A DNA stretch of 64,000 nucleotides from CAMCXT01 sp046302715 (GTDB lineage: Bacteria > Bacteroidota > Bacteroidia > M30B66): the NCBI GenBank assembly GCA_046302715.1, contig JBKCHQ010000254.1:1-64000 (forward strand), read 5' to 3'. This document shows positions 28,674-38,412 of this stretch, piece by piece. The notes under the pieces are model-generated. The model saw only the letters and a list, made by a program, of their open reading frames with translations. It had not been told where the DNA came from and made no database searches. A program made the translations under genes and the position numbers. Numbering within the stretch: the stretch's first letter is position 1; each line of letters starts with the position of its first letter.

Positions 28674-30225
28674 TATGTTCCAAGAGAAGTTCATAGTCGA
28701 CCGCGTCAAAAGGAGGATGTATTTTTACTCCATCGTAACTTTTTTCTATTCCATTTTCATATGCAATAACCAAATAGAGGAGGCCGTCGGTGTCATACAT
28801 TTTCCAATAACCCTCTCTGTTTCCATTTAGGTAAGAGCCCTCCCAATACAAAGCGCCGTCATTACGATAGGCTTTATGTTTTCCAAACGGAACACCTTGC
28901 GAAAAGCTGCCTTCAAAGGATGGTTTTCCATCGGGAAAAAAATGCTTCCAAGTACCGTCCATTAAATCGTCTGTAAATCCACCCACTATTCGATGATTTC
29001 CTTGTTTAAAAATCCAAGGCCCCTCTCTCCTGCCCTGAACAAACTCGCCGTATGCAAGCGTATCTCCATTTTCGGTAGCTTCGTAAGAATATCCCGATTC
29101 GCGCCCGTTTTTATAATTTTCCTTCCTAAGTAATTTGCCGTTTTCATAAAACCAGTTCCATACCCCGTCGGGTCTACCGGCTTTATAAGCCCCTGTTTGT
29201 TCGGTGGCTCCGCCGGGAAAAAAATACGACCAATTGCCCTCACGTAAGTCATCTACATAGGCTCCCTTCGATTTAATATCGCCTGTAGGATAATATTCTT
29301 CCCAAACTCCCTGTTTTCGGTAAGCGGTATCCAACATGCCTTTTGAGAGTAAAATGCCGTTTTGCCAAAACTCTGTTGTTTTTGGAATGCCCAATGTGTC
29401 GAATTCTATGTGCTGCCCGGTTTTTTTTCCCTCGGGTGTATATGGCCCCGAGGAACTTACTTTACCATTAACATGATAACGTTTTTTTAAGGGAGGCGGG
29501 GGCTGGTCTTCCTTTTCTTTTTGTAAAACATCATCCACATAACGCTCAAGTTTTGTCAGATTTCCTTTAGTGTCATATTCTTTAAGGTACCCGTTTTTCA
29601 AGCCATTTTGCCAATACACTTCTCTCTTTATGCTCCCGTCTTCATACAATTCAACCCATTGACCGGCGCGCTTATTAAGTTTATCAAAACGATTTACCGG
29701 TTTACGCTTTACCAAAACCCCTTTTTCGTATTCCAACATGGTTACTACCATACCGAGCGAGTCGTATTCTCGGGCTTTTCCTTGCTCTTTACCTAAAACG
29801 AATGGTACTTCGATGTTTATTTTACCATTGGGGTAATATTGCCGCGAAAATCCATTTTTTTGATCGTCTAAAAATTCTTCCTCGGTTATCAATTTGCCAT
29901 CTGCTGCATATTCCTTTCGAGAGCCATTCTTCTTTCCGTTTTTATATGAAATTGCTGTTTTTAAAGTGCCGTCGAGGGTATAAAAATTCCAAATACTGTC
30001 GGATATTCCGTTTCGCTTTAATCCAAGCGATTTAAGCGCTCCATTTTCATGATAGGATGTCCATATACCATTGGGCGCTCCATCCTTCATATAGCCTTCG
30101 CTAGACACCTTACCTGACTCATAAAAATAGCGCACCCTAAGCCCATACTTTCCTGTGTCTTGCTGTCCTTTCATAAAGAAAGGAAAAAGGAAGGCCCAAC
30201 ATACGAAAAGGTGGTTCTTCATCAA
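28657..30225 (-). CDS. MORN-repeat (YwqK-like) exported protein
   Basis: The 522-residue protein has a signal peptide (MMKNHLFVCWAFLFPFFMKGQ) and then an almost continuous array of YwqK/MORN-variant repeats of about 20-24 residues, such as YFESGKVSSEGYMKDGAPNGIW, KNGSRKEYAADGKL, REGNWSYFFPGG and NREGYWKMYDTDG. Such arrays form beta-hairpin surfaces, but the molecular role in Bacteroidota is unknown. The start overlaps the M16 stop (ATGA at 30222-30225), so it is coupled to the peptidase gene. Confidence 0.88.
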   Translation of the reverse strand: MMKNHLFVCWAFLFPFFMKGQQDTGKYGLRVRYFYESGKVSSEGYMKDGAPNGIWTSYHENGALKSLGLKRNGISDSIWNFYTLDGTLKTAISYKNGKKNGSRKEYAADGKLITEEEFLDDQKNGFSRQYYPNGKINIEVPFVLGKEQGKAREYDSLGMVVTMLEYEKGVLVKRKPVNRFDKLNKRAGQWVELYEDGSIKREVYWQNGLKNGYLKEYDTKGNLTKLERYVDDVLQKEKEDQPPPPLKKRYHVNGKVSSSGPYTPEGKKTGQHIEFDTLGIPKTTEFWQNGILLSKGMLDTAYRKQGVWEEYYPTGDIKSKGAYVDDLREGNWSYFFPGGATEQTGAYKAGRPDGVWNWFYENGKLLRKENYKNGRESGYSYEATENGDTLAYGEFVQGRREGPWIFKQGNHRIVGGFTDDLMDGTWKHFFPDGKPSFEGSFSQGVPFGKHKAYRNDGALYWEGSYLNGNREGYWKMYDTDGLLYLVIAYENGIEKSYDGVKIHPPFDAVDYELLLEHNVFKY

Positions 30226-33149
30226 TAGCCAAAGAGTTTGCGTGTGCTCAGTTTTTTTACTTTTCCGTATTTCGATAACTGCTTCTCTGTGATGTATTGC
30301 GAACTTCCTAAAATGGTAATGGTATAAGGTTTTCCTGACATTACTTGCTGATGAAACTTTGTAATATCATGTAACTCTAGTTTGGGGATTTCGGAATACG
30401 CAAGACGTCTTGGGTTGGCTTTCCACCCCTGTCTGGAAATATTGAGATAATTTCGAAAGTACGCCGACGGCTGAATCCGTTCCGAATCCATAATCTCCAT
30501 TAATGCGGCTTTTGAAGTTCTGAATAAACTCTCCGACTGCGGCATCGATTTTAATAATCTGTTCATGGCCACAATTGCCGAATCGGTTTTATCGGCTTGG
30601 GTACCAATAAAGGCACCACTCGTAGCCGGAAGCCCAGCTATTGAAGGTGTTCTATAAAACGCATATGCCGAATAAGCCAAGGCCTTTGATTCGCGAATTT
30701 CCTGAAAAATTACCGATGACATTCCGCCGCCGAAATACTCGTTAAACAAAAGCGACACCGAATAATTGGCAGTATCGTTTTTTAAAATGCTTGGATTAAC
30801 CCAATTAATAGAAGCCTGTAAGGAGTTAAAATCGGTGAAAATAAGGTTGGGCTCTTTTTGTTCCTTTACTTTAAATTTTTGAGGTTTTACCATTTTTGTC
30901 TTAAGTGGTACTTTTGCATGATATTTCTTTAGCACTGCCAAAACCTCTTCTTTTTTATCGGTTCCGTAATAACACACAGTATGTGGTGTTTTTAGTATGG
31001 ATTGAATCAGATTTTTAATTTGCTTTTCGTTGGTCCGTTTAATCACTTTTAAATTATGCGTATGCTTAAATGGATTTTTTGAACCGTAGGTCGCATATTG
31101 AATTAATGCAGCATTAACCGCATCGGCATCAGTTTTTTGATGGATTAACTCCTGCTTGATGTTTTTTTTGAGGGAAGCCAGTTTCTCCTTTTCTAATTTT
31201 ACGTCTTCAAGCCAGAGATTAATGGTGGATAAAGCTCTTAAAAAAGATTTACTGGGCCCCGATATGCTGAGCGTGGTGTTATATTCACCCACATCAATTT
31301 TAAACGTGCATGCCAAACTGTAAAGTTCTTTCTTAATTTTTTGTGCCGATAATTTGGTGGTACCCGATAAATCCAGCATTTTCATGGCAAGCTCGAGTTG
31401 CGGATGATGCATTTTTCCGATATCAAAAATCAATTGACAGTTAAAGAGTTCGTTTTCTGTATTGGCCACATACCAAAAATTTACGCCCTTTTTCAAAGTA
31501 TCCTTTGAAATAGATTGATTATAATCAATAAATGCGGGTTTTAAAGATTCCTTATGAAAATCATAAACCGCTTTTGCAAAGCGCGAGCTACTTTCGCGGT
31601 TAACGGGAACAGGATTTATCTCGGGTTTTTCTATTTGGGCTGTAGGTTTACTTGCTTTCTGATTCTTTAATACCGCTACATAATTACCCTTCAATTGCGA
31701 ACGCAGATATTTTACAAGATCGCTTTTCTCAAGTTTGTTTAATCGAGCAATTTCAGAAACCTTAACCTTTAAAGGTATTTCCAAAGTAAAACTTTCAACA
31801 AGTGTTTGTGTTCGTGAAACATTACTTTCTAATTGTTTGATTAGGCGTGTATTTAAATTGAGCTTAGCCGCATTAAAAAGGTTTTCGGTGAATTTTCCCC
31901 GCATCAGCGAATCCATTTGAGCAGCTAGGAGATTCTTTAATTCTTCAAGATTTTGCTGTTCCGAAGGATAGGCCGATAAAAACAAAACCGAATAATCATG
32001 CATCTTCATGATAAAAGCCGATGCCTCGGTGGCAAGTTGCTTTTGAAGAATGTTTTCGTCAATTAATCCACACGCTGAGTTGGATAATAACTCCTCCATC
32101 ACATCGTAAATAGCGCCATTACTTGAATCCACTGCCGGAAGCCGATACGATACCATCACAAAGGGTTGTTCGGTTCCATCTATTAAAATGGTTTCGGAAG
32201 ATCCCCCTGCTTTTATTTTATCAAACTTAATTTGAGGTATATCTTTAGATGTAAAGTTTCCAAAATACCGGTCAATCATAGCTATGGCTTCATCGGGATC
32301 AAAGCTCCCCGACATACATAATGCCATATTATTTGGAACATAATACGTATCATAATACTTACGTATGGCCGAGAGAGATGGATTTTTAAGATGTTCAGCT
32401 TTTCCTATGGTAGTTTGATAGCCATAACTGTGATTAATGAACTGCCGTGCCATTAACGTATCAAAAGCTTTATCACCATCCGAATCAAGCGACATATTTT
32501 TTTCTTCATATACGGCTTCCAATTCGGTATGAAATAAACGAAATACTGGGTTTCTAAATCGCTCTGCCTCTATCATTAACCAGGCTTCGAGGTTATTAGA
32601 GGGAATGTCGTTTATATAAACCGTTTCATCAAATGAAGTATAGGCATTATTGGATCGAGAGCCAATAAACTGAACCATTTTATCGTACTCATTTGGAATG
32701 GCATACTTTGCAGCAATTTGCGAAACAGAGTCAATGGACCTGTAAATTACTTTCCGAGCCTCCTTTGAAGTGGTTAGAGCATACTTTTCATAAAGCGCAC
32801 TTATTTCGTCCAAATATTTTTGTTCCTCTGAATAATTGGTACAGCCGTATTTATCCGTTCCCTTAAAAAGCATATGCTCGAGATAATGAGCAAGTCCTGT
32901 ATTGTTTTTAGGGTCGTGCTTACTTCCTGCTTTAATTGCAATTGCGGTATTAATGCGTGGAGCATTTTTATTGGTCGTAAGCAAAACCGTAAAGCCATTT
33001 TTTAGAATGTACTTTCGTGTTTTTAATGGGTCGCCGATCACCTCTTCATAAGTATACCCATTGGAAGATTTTTGAATAATGTTGCTTTCGTTCTGTGAAA
33101 ACGAAAAAATATAATTCAGTAAAAAAAAACTAAGGTAAAAAGCGCGCAT
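30222..33149 (-). CDS. M16-family zinc metallopeptidase, fused two-half form
   Basis: This is a 975-residue pitrilysin-type peptidase with a signal peptide (MRAFYLSFFLLNYIFSFSQ), probably periplasmic. The inverted zinc motif HxxEH is HYLEH at 88-92, and the downstream third ligand lies in ELEAVYEEKNMS. The C-terminal half repeats the fold without the zinc motif (LLFNEYFGGGMSSVIFQEIRESKALAYSAYAFY region), so both halves of the clam shell are on one chain. It starts 11 bases after nadA stops and is coupled to the MORN gene. Confidence 0.94.
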   Translation of the reverse strand: MRAFYLSFFLLNYIFSFSQNESNIIQKSSNGYTYEEVIGDPLKTRKYILKNGFTVLLTTNKNAPRINTAIAIKAGSKHDPKNNTGLAHYLEHMLFKGTDKYGCTNYSEEQKYLDEISALYEKYALTTSKEARKVIYRSIDSVSQIAAKYAIPNEYDKMVQFIGSRSNNAYTSFDETVYINDIPSNNLEAWLMIEAERFRNPVFRLFHTELEAVYEEKNMSLDSDGDKAFDTLMARQFINHSYGYQTTIGKAEHLKNPSLSAIRKYYDTYYVPNNMALCMSGSFDPDEAIAMIDRYFGNFTSKDIPQIKFDKIKAGGSSETILIDGTEQPFVMVSYRLPAVDSSNGAIYDVMEELLSNSACGLIDENILQKQLATEASAFIMKMHDYSVLFLSAYPSEQQNLEELKNLLAAQMDSLMRGKFTENLFNAAKLNLNTRLIKQLESNVSRTQTLVESFTLEIPLKVKVSEIARLNKLEKSDLVKYLRSQLKGNYVAVLKNQKASKPTAQIEKPEINPVPVNRESSSRFAKAVYDFHKESLKPAFIDYNQSISKDTLKKGVNFWYVANTENELFNCQLIFDIGKMHHPQLELAMKMLDLSGTTKLSAQKIKKELYSLACTFKIDVGEYNTTLSISGPSKSFLRALSTINLWLEDVKLEKEKLASLKKNIKQELIHQKTDADAVNAALIQYATYGSKNPFKHTHNLKVIKRTNEKQIKNLIQSILKTPHTVCYYGTDKKEEVLAVLKKYHAKVPLKTKMVKPQKFKVKEQKEPNLIFTDFNSLQASINWVNPSILKNDTANYSVSLLFNEYFGGGMSSVIFQEIRESKALAYSAYAFYRTPSIAGLPATSGAFIGTQADKTDSAIVAMNRLLKSMPQSESLFRTSKAALMEIMDSERIQPSAYFRNYLNISRQGWKANPRRLAYSEIPKLELHDITKFHQQVMSGKPYTITILGSSQYITEKQLSKYGKVKKLSTRKLFGY

Positions 33150-33160
33150 GATTCAATTTG

Positions 33161-34132
33161 TTATAAACTGACTGAGAGTTCGAGCATTCTTCGTATGGAT
33201 TGTTCCGCAGGAATTCTTATAGTTTCGGGAACATCTATGGCCGGCGTTTCATTTTTTAAACAAAGGTAGAGTTTCTCTAGAGTGTTTTTCTTCATGTACG
33301 GACAATCGTTACATGCACAATTGCCTATTGGCGGAGCCGGAATAAACGTTTTCTGTGGTGACGCTTTTATCATTTGATAAAGTATGCCCGACTCGGTGGC
33401 TACAATGTATTTATTTGTGTTTCCCTTTTTGGTGTACGATAGTAATGCGCTTGTAGAACCTATAAAGTGGGCCATCTTAAGAACCGGCTCTTCACATTCG
33501 GGATGTGCAATAAGTTCAGCATCGGGATGTGCTAACAAAAGATCTTCTATTTTTTTTTGCGAAAAAAGTTCGTGTACCATACAAGCACCGTCCCAAAGTA
33601 ACATATCGCGACCGCTCATTTTCATTACATACCGACCCAGGTTTTTATCGGGCGCAAAAATTATCTTTTGATCTTTCGGTAAGCTATTAACTATATGTAC
33701 AGCATTGGATGAAGTACAAATAATATCGGAATACGCTTTAACTGCTGCCGAACAATTTATGTAAGTTACCGCCACATGATCGGGATGCTTGAGGCGAAAT
33801 TCTTTAAATGCTTCTGGTGGACAATCATCGGATAACGAGCAACCTGCTTCAAGATCGGGGATAAGTACTTTTTTATCGGGGCATAAAATTTTTGCAGTTT
33901 CGGCCATGAAATGCACTCCGGCAAACACAATAATTGAAGCATTTGTATTTGCGGCCTGTTGAGATAGGGCCAAACTATCCCCAATAAAATCTGCAACATC
34001 CTGAATATCTGAATTCTGATAATAATGCGCCAGGATAACAGCGTTTTTTTCCTCCTTAAGATGCTTAATTTCTTGGTTCAAATCAAGATTATACCCCAAT
34101 ACATTTGAGGGTTGTTCACTGCCGTAAAACAT
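33161..34132 (-). CDS. nadA: Quinolinate synthase
   Basis: NadA condenses iminoaspartate with dihydroxyacetone phosphate to quinolinate, the first committed part of de novo NAD synthesis, using a [4Fe-4S] cluster. The 323 residues show [20 protein letters not shown], the first cluster cysteine in [12 protein letters not shown], the second in AHPECEEPV, and the third in the [10 protein letters not shown] segment. nadB and nadC are not in the window. It heads a minus-strand row of four genes and borders the proposed replication origin. A -7 box ends 5 bases before the ATG. Confidence 0.96.
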   Translation of the reverse strand: MFYGSEQPSNVLGYNLDLNQEIKHLKEEKNAVILAHYYQNSDIQDVADFIGDSLALSQQAANTNASIIVFAGVHFMAETAKILCPDKKVLIPDLEAGCSLSDDCPPEAFKEFRLKHPDHVAVTYINCSAAVKAYSDIICTSSNAVHIVNSLPKDQKIIFAPDKNLGRYVMKMSGRDMLLWDGACMVHELFSQKKIEDLLLAHPDAELIAHPECEEPVLKMAHFIGSTSALLSYTKKGNTNKYIVATESGILYQMIKASPQKTFIPAPPIGNCACNDCPYMKKNTLEKLYLCLKNETPAIDVPETIRIPAEQSIRRMLELSVSL

Positions 34133-34137
34133 AAATA

Positions 34138-34145
34138 CAAAGTTA
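34138..34145 (-). promoter_or_regulatory. Putative -7 box of nadA, predicts a leaderless mRNA
   Basis: CAAAGTTA on the plus strand reads TAACTTTG, an exact TAnnTTTG, with only 5 bases to the nadA ATG. The start of transcription would coincide with the start codon. It sits at the edge of the putative origin. Confidence 0.5.
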
Positions 34146-34300
34146 TTTTAAAAAGAAAAAGAATAGGTATTTAATTATGCTGTTAGTTCTGTTCAAAAAA
34201 CAGAGCGTAATATTTTGACTTATGTTAAAGTATTAGTTTACCAACATATTTTACACAAACATTTTTGATGTATGCTATACACTATCAAATTAATATATAA

Positions 34301-34321
34301 TTATTCACACCATGTGGATAC
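34301..34321. repeat. Head-to-head DnaA-box pair
   Basis: TTATTCACA at 34301-34309 faces TGTGGATAC at 34313-34321 with 3 bases between. The second box reads GTATCCACA on the minus strand, one mismatch from TTATCCACA. It is the most origin-like element of the gap. Confidence 0.65.
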
Positions 34322-34587
34322 CGATTTGTATTAGCTTTTTTCATTGCTATCAAAAGACCAAATCGTTAACTATTTGTTTTTAAAATCTGCATACTGAAGT
34401 AAAAATAGTGCTTGCGTGGCATGTAAATAATCATCATTAAAAGTTTCGGCCAAAGAACAAAGTTTATTTGTAAGACGTTTTGAACGTTTATACACATATG
34501 ATACACGGTATTTTGTTAATTTGTTTTAAAAATTAAACATACAAGGCAGAAAGAGCGTAAATTTAGAGCCTTATATATATAGTTTAA

Positions 34588-35028
34588 ATGATACGCATCA
34601 GTATTGCATCAGATCATGCAGGTTTTGAATTGAAGAGCTTTATTAAGAATACCTTTAATTTGGAGGGATGTTCATTGGAGTTTGATTTTGGTTGCATCAG
34701 TAATGAGAGCATGGATTATCCCGATGTAGTGCATCCTTTGGTTAAGTCAATTACTAGTGGAGCTGCCGATATGGGTATTCTAATTTGTGGTAGTGCCAAT
34801 GGTGTTGCTATTACAGCCAATAAATATGCAGCCATTCGTGCGGCTCTATGCTGGAACGAAGAAATTGCCCGACTAGCACGTGCCCATAATAATGCCAACA
34901 TTTTATGCCTGCCAGCACGCTTTATTGAAAAAGATGAAGCAATTAAGATAATTAAGGCGTTTTTTAGTACGAATTTTGAGGGGGGAAGGCATCAAAATCG
35001 CGTCGATAAAATAAACTGTATCGTGTAA
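34588..35028 (+). CDS. rpiB: Ribose-5-phosphate isomerase B (RpiB/LacA/LacB family)
   Basis: This enzyme interconverts ribose-5-phosphate and ribulose-5-phosphate in the pentose phosphate pathway. The 146-residue protein has the N-terminal ISIASDHAGFELK motif with Asp9/His10, the catalytic cysteine C67 in GILICGSANGVAITANK, and His100 in RAHNNANIL. It opens the plus-strand row to the right of the putative origin, 28 bases before the DUF4175 gene. A TATATATATAG run directly precedes its ATG. Confidence 0.93.
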   Translation: MIRISIASDHAGFELKSFIKNTFNLEGCSLEFDFGCISNESMDYPDVVHPLVKSITSGAADMGILICGSANGVAITANKYAAIRAALCWNEEIARLARAHNNANILCLPARFIEKDEAIKIIKAFFSTNFEGGRHQNRVDKINCIV

Positions 35029-35056
35029 GCGATTTAACAAGATAGGATTACCGTTT

Positions 35057-38000
35057 ATGACGAACAGCGAATCGTTTGATATACTGCTAGGTAAAATTGA
35101 GGTATTTATTCGTAAGTACTATAAAAATCAGTTATTGAAGGGATTAATACTGGGGCTGGGTATAACCACGTTATTTTTCCTTTTAAGTTCATTAACCGAA
35201 TATTTTGGTGAATATAATTCAGGCGTAAGGACGGTGCTTTTCTATATGAATGCTCTATTAATTCTTGGGGTATTCGTAAAATTTATAATTGTGCCTTTGG
35301 CAGGATTGCTAAAACTGGGCAAACGCATAAGCCATGAAACGGCAGCAAAAATTATCGGTAATCATTTCACCGAAGTAAAAGATAAATTGATAAATACCCT
35401 TCAACTTAAACAGAAGCTTGAAAGCGATGGCGAAAATACCGCCCTACTGTTGGCAGGTATTGATCAAAAAATTGCAGAAATAAAACCCGTTCCGTTTACT
35501 GGAGCCATCGATTTAAAGGCAAATTTAAAGCATCTGCGATACGCCGGTATTCCTGTAGCGGTAATTTTGATTTTATTGATAGCTGCGCCTGAAGTTATAA
35601 CCGAGAGTTCACGGAGAATTATTGCTTACAACCAAGCTTTTGATCCTGTGGCCCCATTTCAGTTTTCGATACAATCCAAAGAGCTGAAGGTTGCAGCTTT
35701 AGAAGATTTTATGCTCGATGTGCAGGTGTCGGGTTCAGAACTCCCAAAAGAAGTGTACATAGAAATAGAGGGCACCCGTTTTTTATGTAGTCCGCAGGGT
35801 AAAAGAAATTTCAATTATCAGTTTAAAAATGTAAAGCAGAATATTCCTTTTCGATTGTATGCCGATGGTTTTTATTCAAAACCGTACGAATTGGTTAGTC
35901 TCCCAAATCCTGTTTTAGTAGGTTTTGATGTGTATCTCGATTATCCGGCCTATACCGGTATAGCCGATGAGATGATTAAAAACTCAGGTAATTTAAATAT
36001 TCCGCAAGGAACTACAGTAAAGTGGGTATTTAAAACCGACGACACCCGTGAACTGGCCATTAATTTTGATCACGGCCTCGAAAAACTTAATCTGGCTGGC
36101 GATGGAAGTGGAGTTTATACCCGCCAATTTTTAAATGGTGAGCAGTATTCGATTAAAACTTCGAACGAATTTCTGCAAGGTAAAAACCAGATGCAATATA
36201 CTGTTACGGTAAAAGCGGATGAATACCCCGCCATTTCGGTTGAAGAAGAGAAGGATTCGCTATTGGGCAATCAATTTTTATTTAAAGGAAAAGTTGAAGA
36301 CGATTATGGTATAAGTGCGTTGAAATTTATGATTAAAAAGCCTGGCGATGCTAAACCTATTGGATCATCAGTTCCTGTCAATCAGAATTTTGCCAGCTCA
36401 TTCTTTTTTTGGCAAGCCGATTTTAGCGGTTATGATTTACAACCGGGTGAAGAAATTGAATATTGGTTTGAGGTATGGGATAACGATGCAGTGAACGGCA
36501 GCAAATCATCACGTACGCAGAAACGAGTTTATAGAAATCCTTCAGAAGAAGAGTTAAAGCAAATGCGTGATGCACAAACTAATTCTATAAAAACCGATTT
36601 AACCGAAACCATTAAAGATGCCAAAAAGCTCCAAAAGGAGCTGGACGAGTTAAACAGAAAGCTACTCGAGAAAAAAGAAATGAATTGGCAGGATAAGAAC
36701 AAAGCCAAGGAATTACTGGATAAGCAAAAACAGCTGGAAGAAGAAATTAAGAATATACAGCAGGAAATGAAGCAGAACAACGATGTGTTCTCTAAAGATA
36801 AGGATGAGCAAATACTTGAAAAACAGCGGCAAATTGAAGAATTGCTGGATCAGGTATTAAGTGAGGAAATGAAAGAGAAACTCAAGCAGCTCGAAGAGAT
36901 GATGAAAAATCTCGACAAAAATCAACTTCGTGAGGAAATGCAGAAATTAAAGCAAGACAACAAGGATGTTGAAAAAGAGCTAGATAGAACCTTGGAGCTA
37001 TTTAAACAGATGGAGTTGGAGCAGAAAATGAAGGATGCGATAGATAAGCTTGATGACTTGCAGAAAAAACAGGATGAGCTTTCCGATAAGAGCCTTAATA
37101 AAAATGAGAGTCAGGATAATTTAAAAAAGCAGCAGGATAGTTTAAACAAGGCTTTTGATGCATTGCAGAAAGATCTGGACGATATAGAAAAGAAAAATCA
37201 GGAGCTTGAGGAGCCCCTTGATATGGAAAAAACCGATCAAAAAGAGCAGGAAATTGAGCAGGAAATGAAGAATAGCTCAGATCAACTGCAAAAGAAAAAC
37301 GGAGGTAAAGCATCAAAGTCGCAAAAAAGCGCAAGCCAGAAGATGCAAGAAATGAAGGAGCAGATGGAACAGCAGATGCAGCAAAATGAATCTGAAAGTT
37401 TGGAAGAAGATGTTTCGAAAATTAGAGAGATCCTCGAAAATCTGGTTCAGCTTTCCTTTGATCAGGAGCGTTTGATGAAACAGCTCAGTAAAACATCACC
37501 AACCAATCCTTTATACGTTAAAATTACCGCTGAGCAAAAGCGATTGAAAGATGTAGCCTATGCGATAGAAGATTCGCTATTTGCATTAAGTAAGCGCGTT
37601 GAAGAAATACAGGCCATTGTAAACCGGGAAATAGGAAAGGTAAACAGCGAATTAGACCGAACCATTGAGTTTTTGGCAGAACGTCAAACCGCACAAGCAA
37701 ACGGTCGGCAGCAAATGGCTATGACATCAATAAATAATCTTGCGCTTTTGCTATCAGAAGTTTCGGATCAAATGCAGCAACAACTGGCGCAGCAGCAACA
37801 ACAACAAAAGCAAGGTAATGGATCGTGCAAGAAGCCAGGAAATAATAAGAAACCTGGATCTGGCAAGCCCTCAATTGGAGCTATGCGGCAAATGCAACAG
37901 CAATTAAATGAACAACTCGAAAAAATGAAGTCTGAAATGGGTAAGCCCGGTAAAGGAAAAGACGGAAAATCGGGAAGCGAACAATTGGCAAAAATGGCAG

Positions 38001-38398
38001 CACAGCAGGAAATGTTGCGCAATCAGCTTCAAAAAATTATGAATGAATTGCTCCGTGAGGGGGATGGTGGAAATACGGGGAACCTTAAAAACATCATGAA
38101 TAAAATGGAGCAAACAGAAACCGATATTGTAAATAAAAATATTACGCAGGAAACCCTAAAGCGTCAACAGGAAATAATGACACGTCTGCTCGAAGCTGAA
38201 AATGCTGAAAGGGAGCGTGACCAAGATGATAAACGCGAAAGCAACGAAAATAAATTTGATTTCAAACGCAACCAAAAAGAGTTTGAGCAGTATATGAAGC
38301 AGATAAATGCAGAAACAGAATCGCTAAAAACAATTTCACCGCAAATGAAACCTTACTATAAGAATCTCGTAAAGGAGTACTTTGAAAATCAAAATTAA
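35057..38398 (+). CDS. Giant membrane-anchored coiled-coil protein, DUF4175-like
   Basis: The 1113-residue protein has two N-terminal transmembrane segments (about 27-43 and 60-80) and a third near 165-185, followed by beta-rich periplasmic-type domains to about residue 490. A very long Lys/Glu/Gln-rich coiled coil follows (about 500-770), then further helices, a Gln run near 920 and a Pro/Lys/Gly-rich linker. This architecture matches the DUF4175 family of Bacteroidota, of unknown function. The gene is tightly placed between rpiB and an RsbW-like ATPase. An [16 protein letters not shown] or scaffolding role is only a guess from shape. Confidence 0.82.
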   Translation: MTNSESFDILLGKIEVFIRKYYKNQLLKGLILGLGITTLFFLLSSLTEYFGEYNSGVRTVLFYMNALLILGVFVKFIIVPLAGLLKLGKRISHETAAKIIGNHFTEVKDKLINTLQLKQKLESDGENTALLLAGIDQKIAEIKPVPFTGAIDLKANLKHLRYAGIPVAVILILLIAAPEVITESSRRIIAYNQAFDPVAPFQFSIQSKELKVAALEDFMLDVQVSGSELPKEVYIEIEGTRFLCSPQGKRNFNYQFKNVKQNIPFRLYADGFYSKPYELVSLPNPVLVGFDVYLDYPAYTGIADEMIKNSGNLNIPQGTTVKWVFKTDDTRELAINFDHGLEKLNLAGDGSGVYTRQFLNGEQYSIKTSNEFLQGKNQMQYTVTVKADEYPAISVEEEKDSLLGNQFLFKGKVEDDYGISALKFMIKKPGDAKPIGSSVPVNQNFASSFFFWQADFSGYDLQPGEEIEYWFEVWDNDAVNGSKSSRTQKRVYRNPSEEELKQMRDAQTNSIKTDLTETIKDAKKLQKELDELNRKLLEKKEMNWQDKNKAKELLDKQKQLEEEIKNIQQEMKQNNDVFSKDKDEQILEKQRQIEELLDQVLSEEMKEKLKQLEEMMKNLDKNQLREEMQKLKQDNKDVEKELDRTLELFKQMELEQKMKDAIDKLDDLQKKQDELSDKSLNKNESQDNLKKQQDSLNKAFDALQKDLDDIEKKNQELEEPLDMEKTDQKEQEIEQEMKNSSDQLQKKNGGKASKSQKSASQKMQEMKEQMEQQMQQNESESLEEDVSKIREILENLVQLSFDQERLMKQLSKTSPTNPLYVKITAEQKRLKDVAYAIEDSLFALSKRVEEIQAIVNREIGKVNSELDRTIEFLAERQTAQANGRQQMAMTSINNLALLLSEVSDQMQQQLAQQQQQQKQGNGSCKKPGNNKKPGSGKPSIGAMRQMQQQLNEQLEKMKSEMGKPGKGKDGKSGSEQLAKMAAQQEMLRNQLQKIMNELLREGDGGNTGNLKNIMNKMEQTETDIVNKNITQETLKRQQEIMTRLLEAENAERERDQDDKRESNENKFDFKRNQKEFEQYMKQINAETESLKTISPQMKPYYKNLVKEYFENQN

Positions 38399-38412
38399 TT
38401 ACTTTCACCATC

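Larger units (their letters stand above)
34133..34587. other. Candidate chromosomal replication origin (oriC)
   Basis: This 455-base gap between divergent nadA and rpiB is the only gene-free stretch over 300 bases. Exact TTWTNCACA boxes are TTTTACACA (34249-34257), TTATTCACA (34301-34309) and TTATACACA (34488-34496), and the minus-strand GTATCCACA (34313-34321) matches 8 of 9. GC by 60-base line is about 20-32%, with strongly AT-rich blocks at 34141-34200, 34261-34310 and around 34515-34540. By my estimate, well under one exact box is expected by chance here. Genes diverge on both sides, two parS-like sites lie 5-7 kb to the right, and base skew changes sign around here. dnaA is not nearby, which is not unusual. 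The call is an inference from sequence. Confidence 0.65.

Noticed and set aside
37785..37815. Gln run in the DUF4175 protein as a repeat element
   Set aside because: It is a low-complexity coding stretch in frame with the protein, not an independent repeat.
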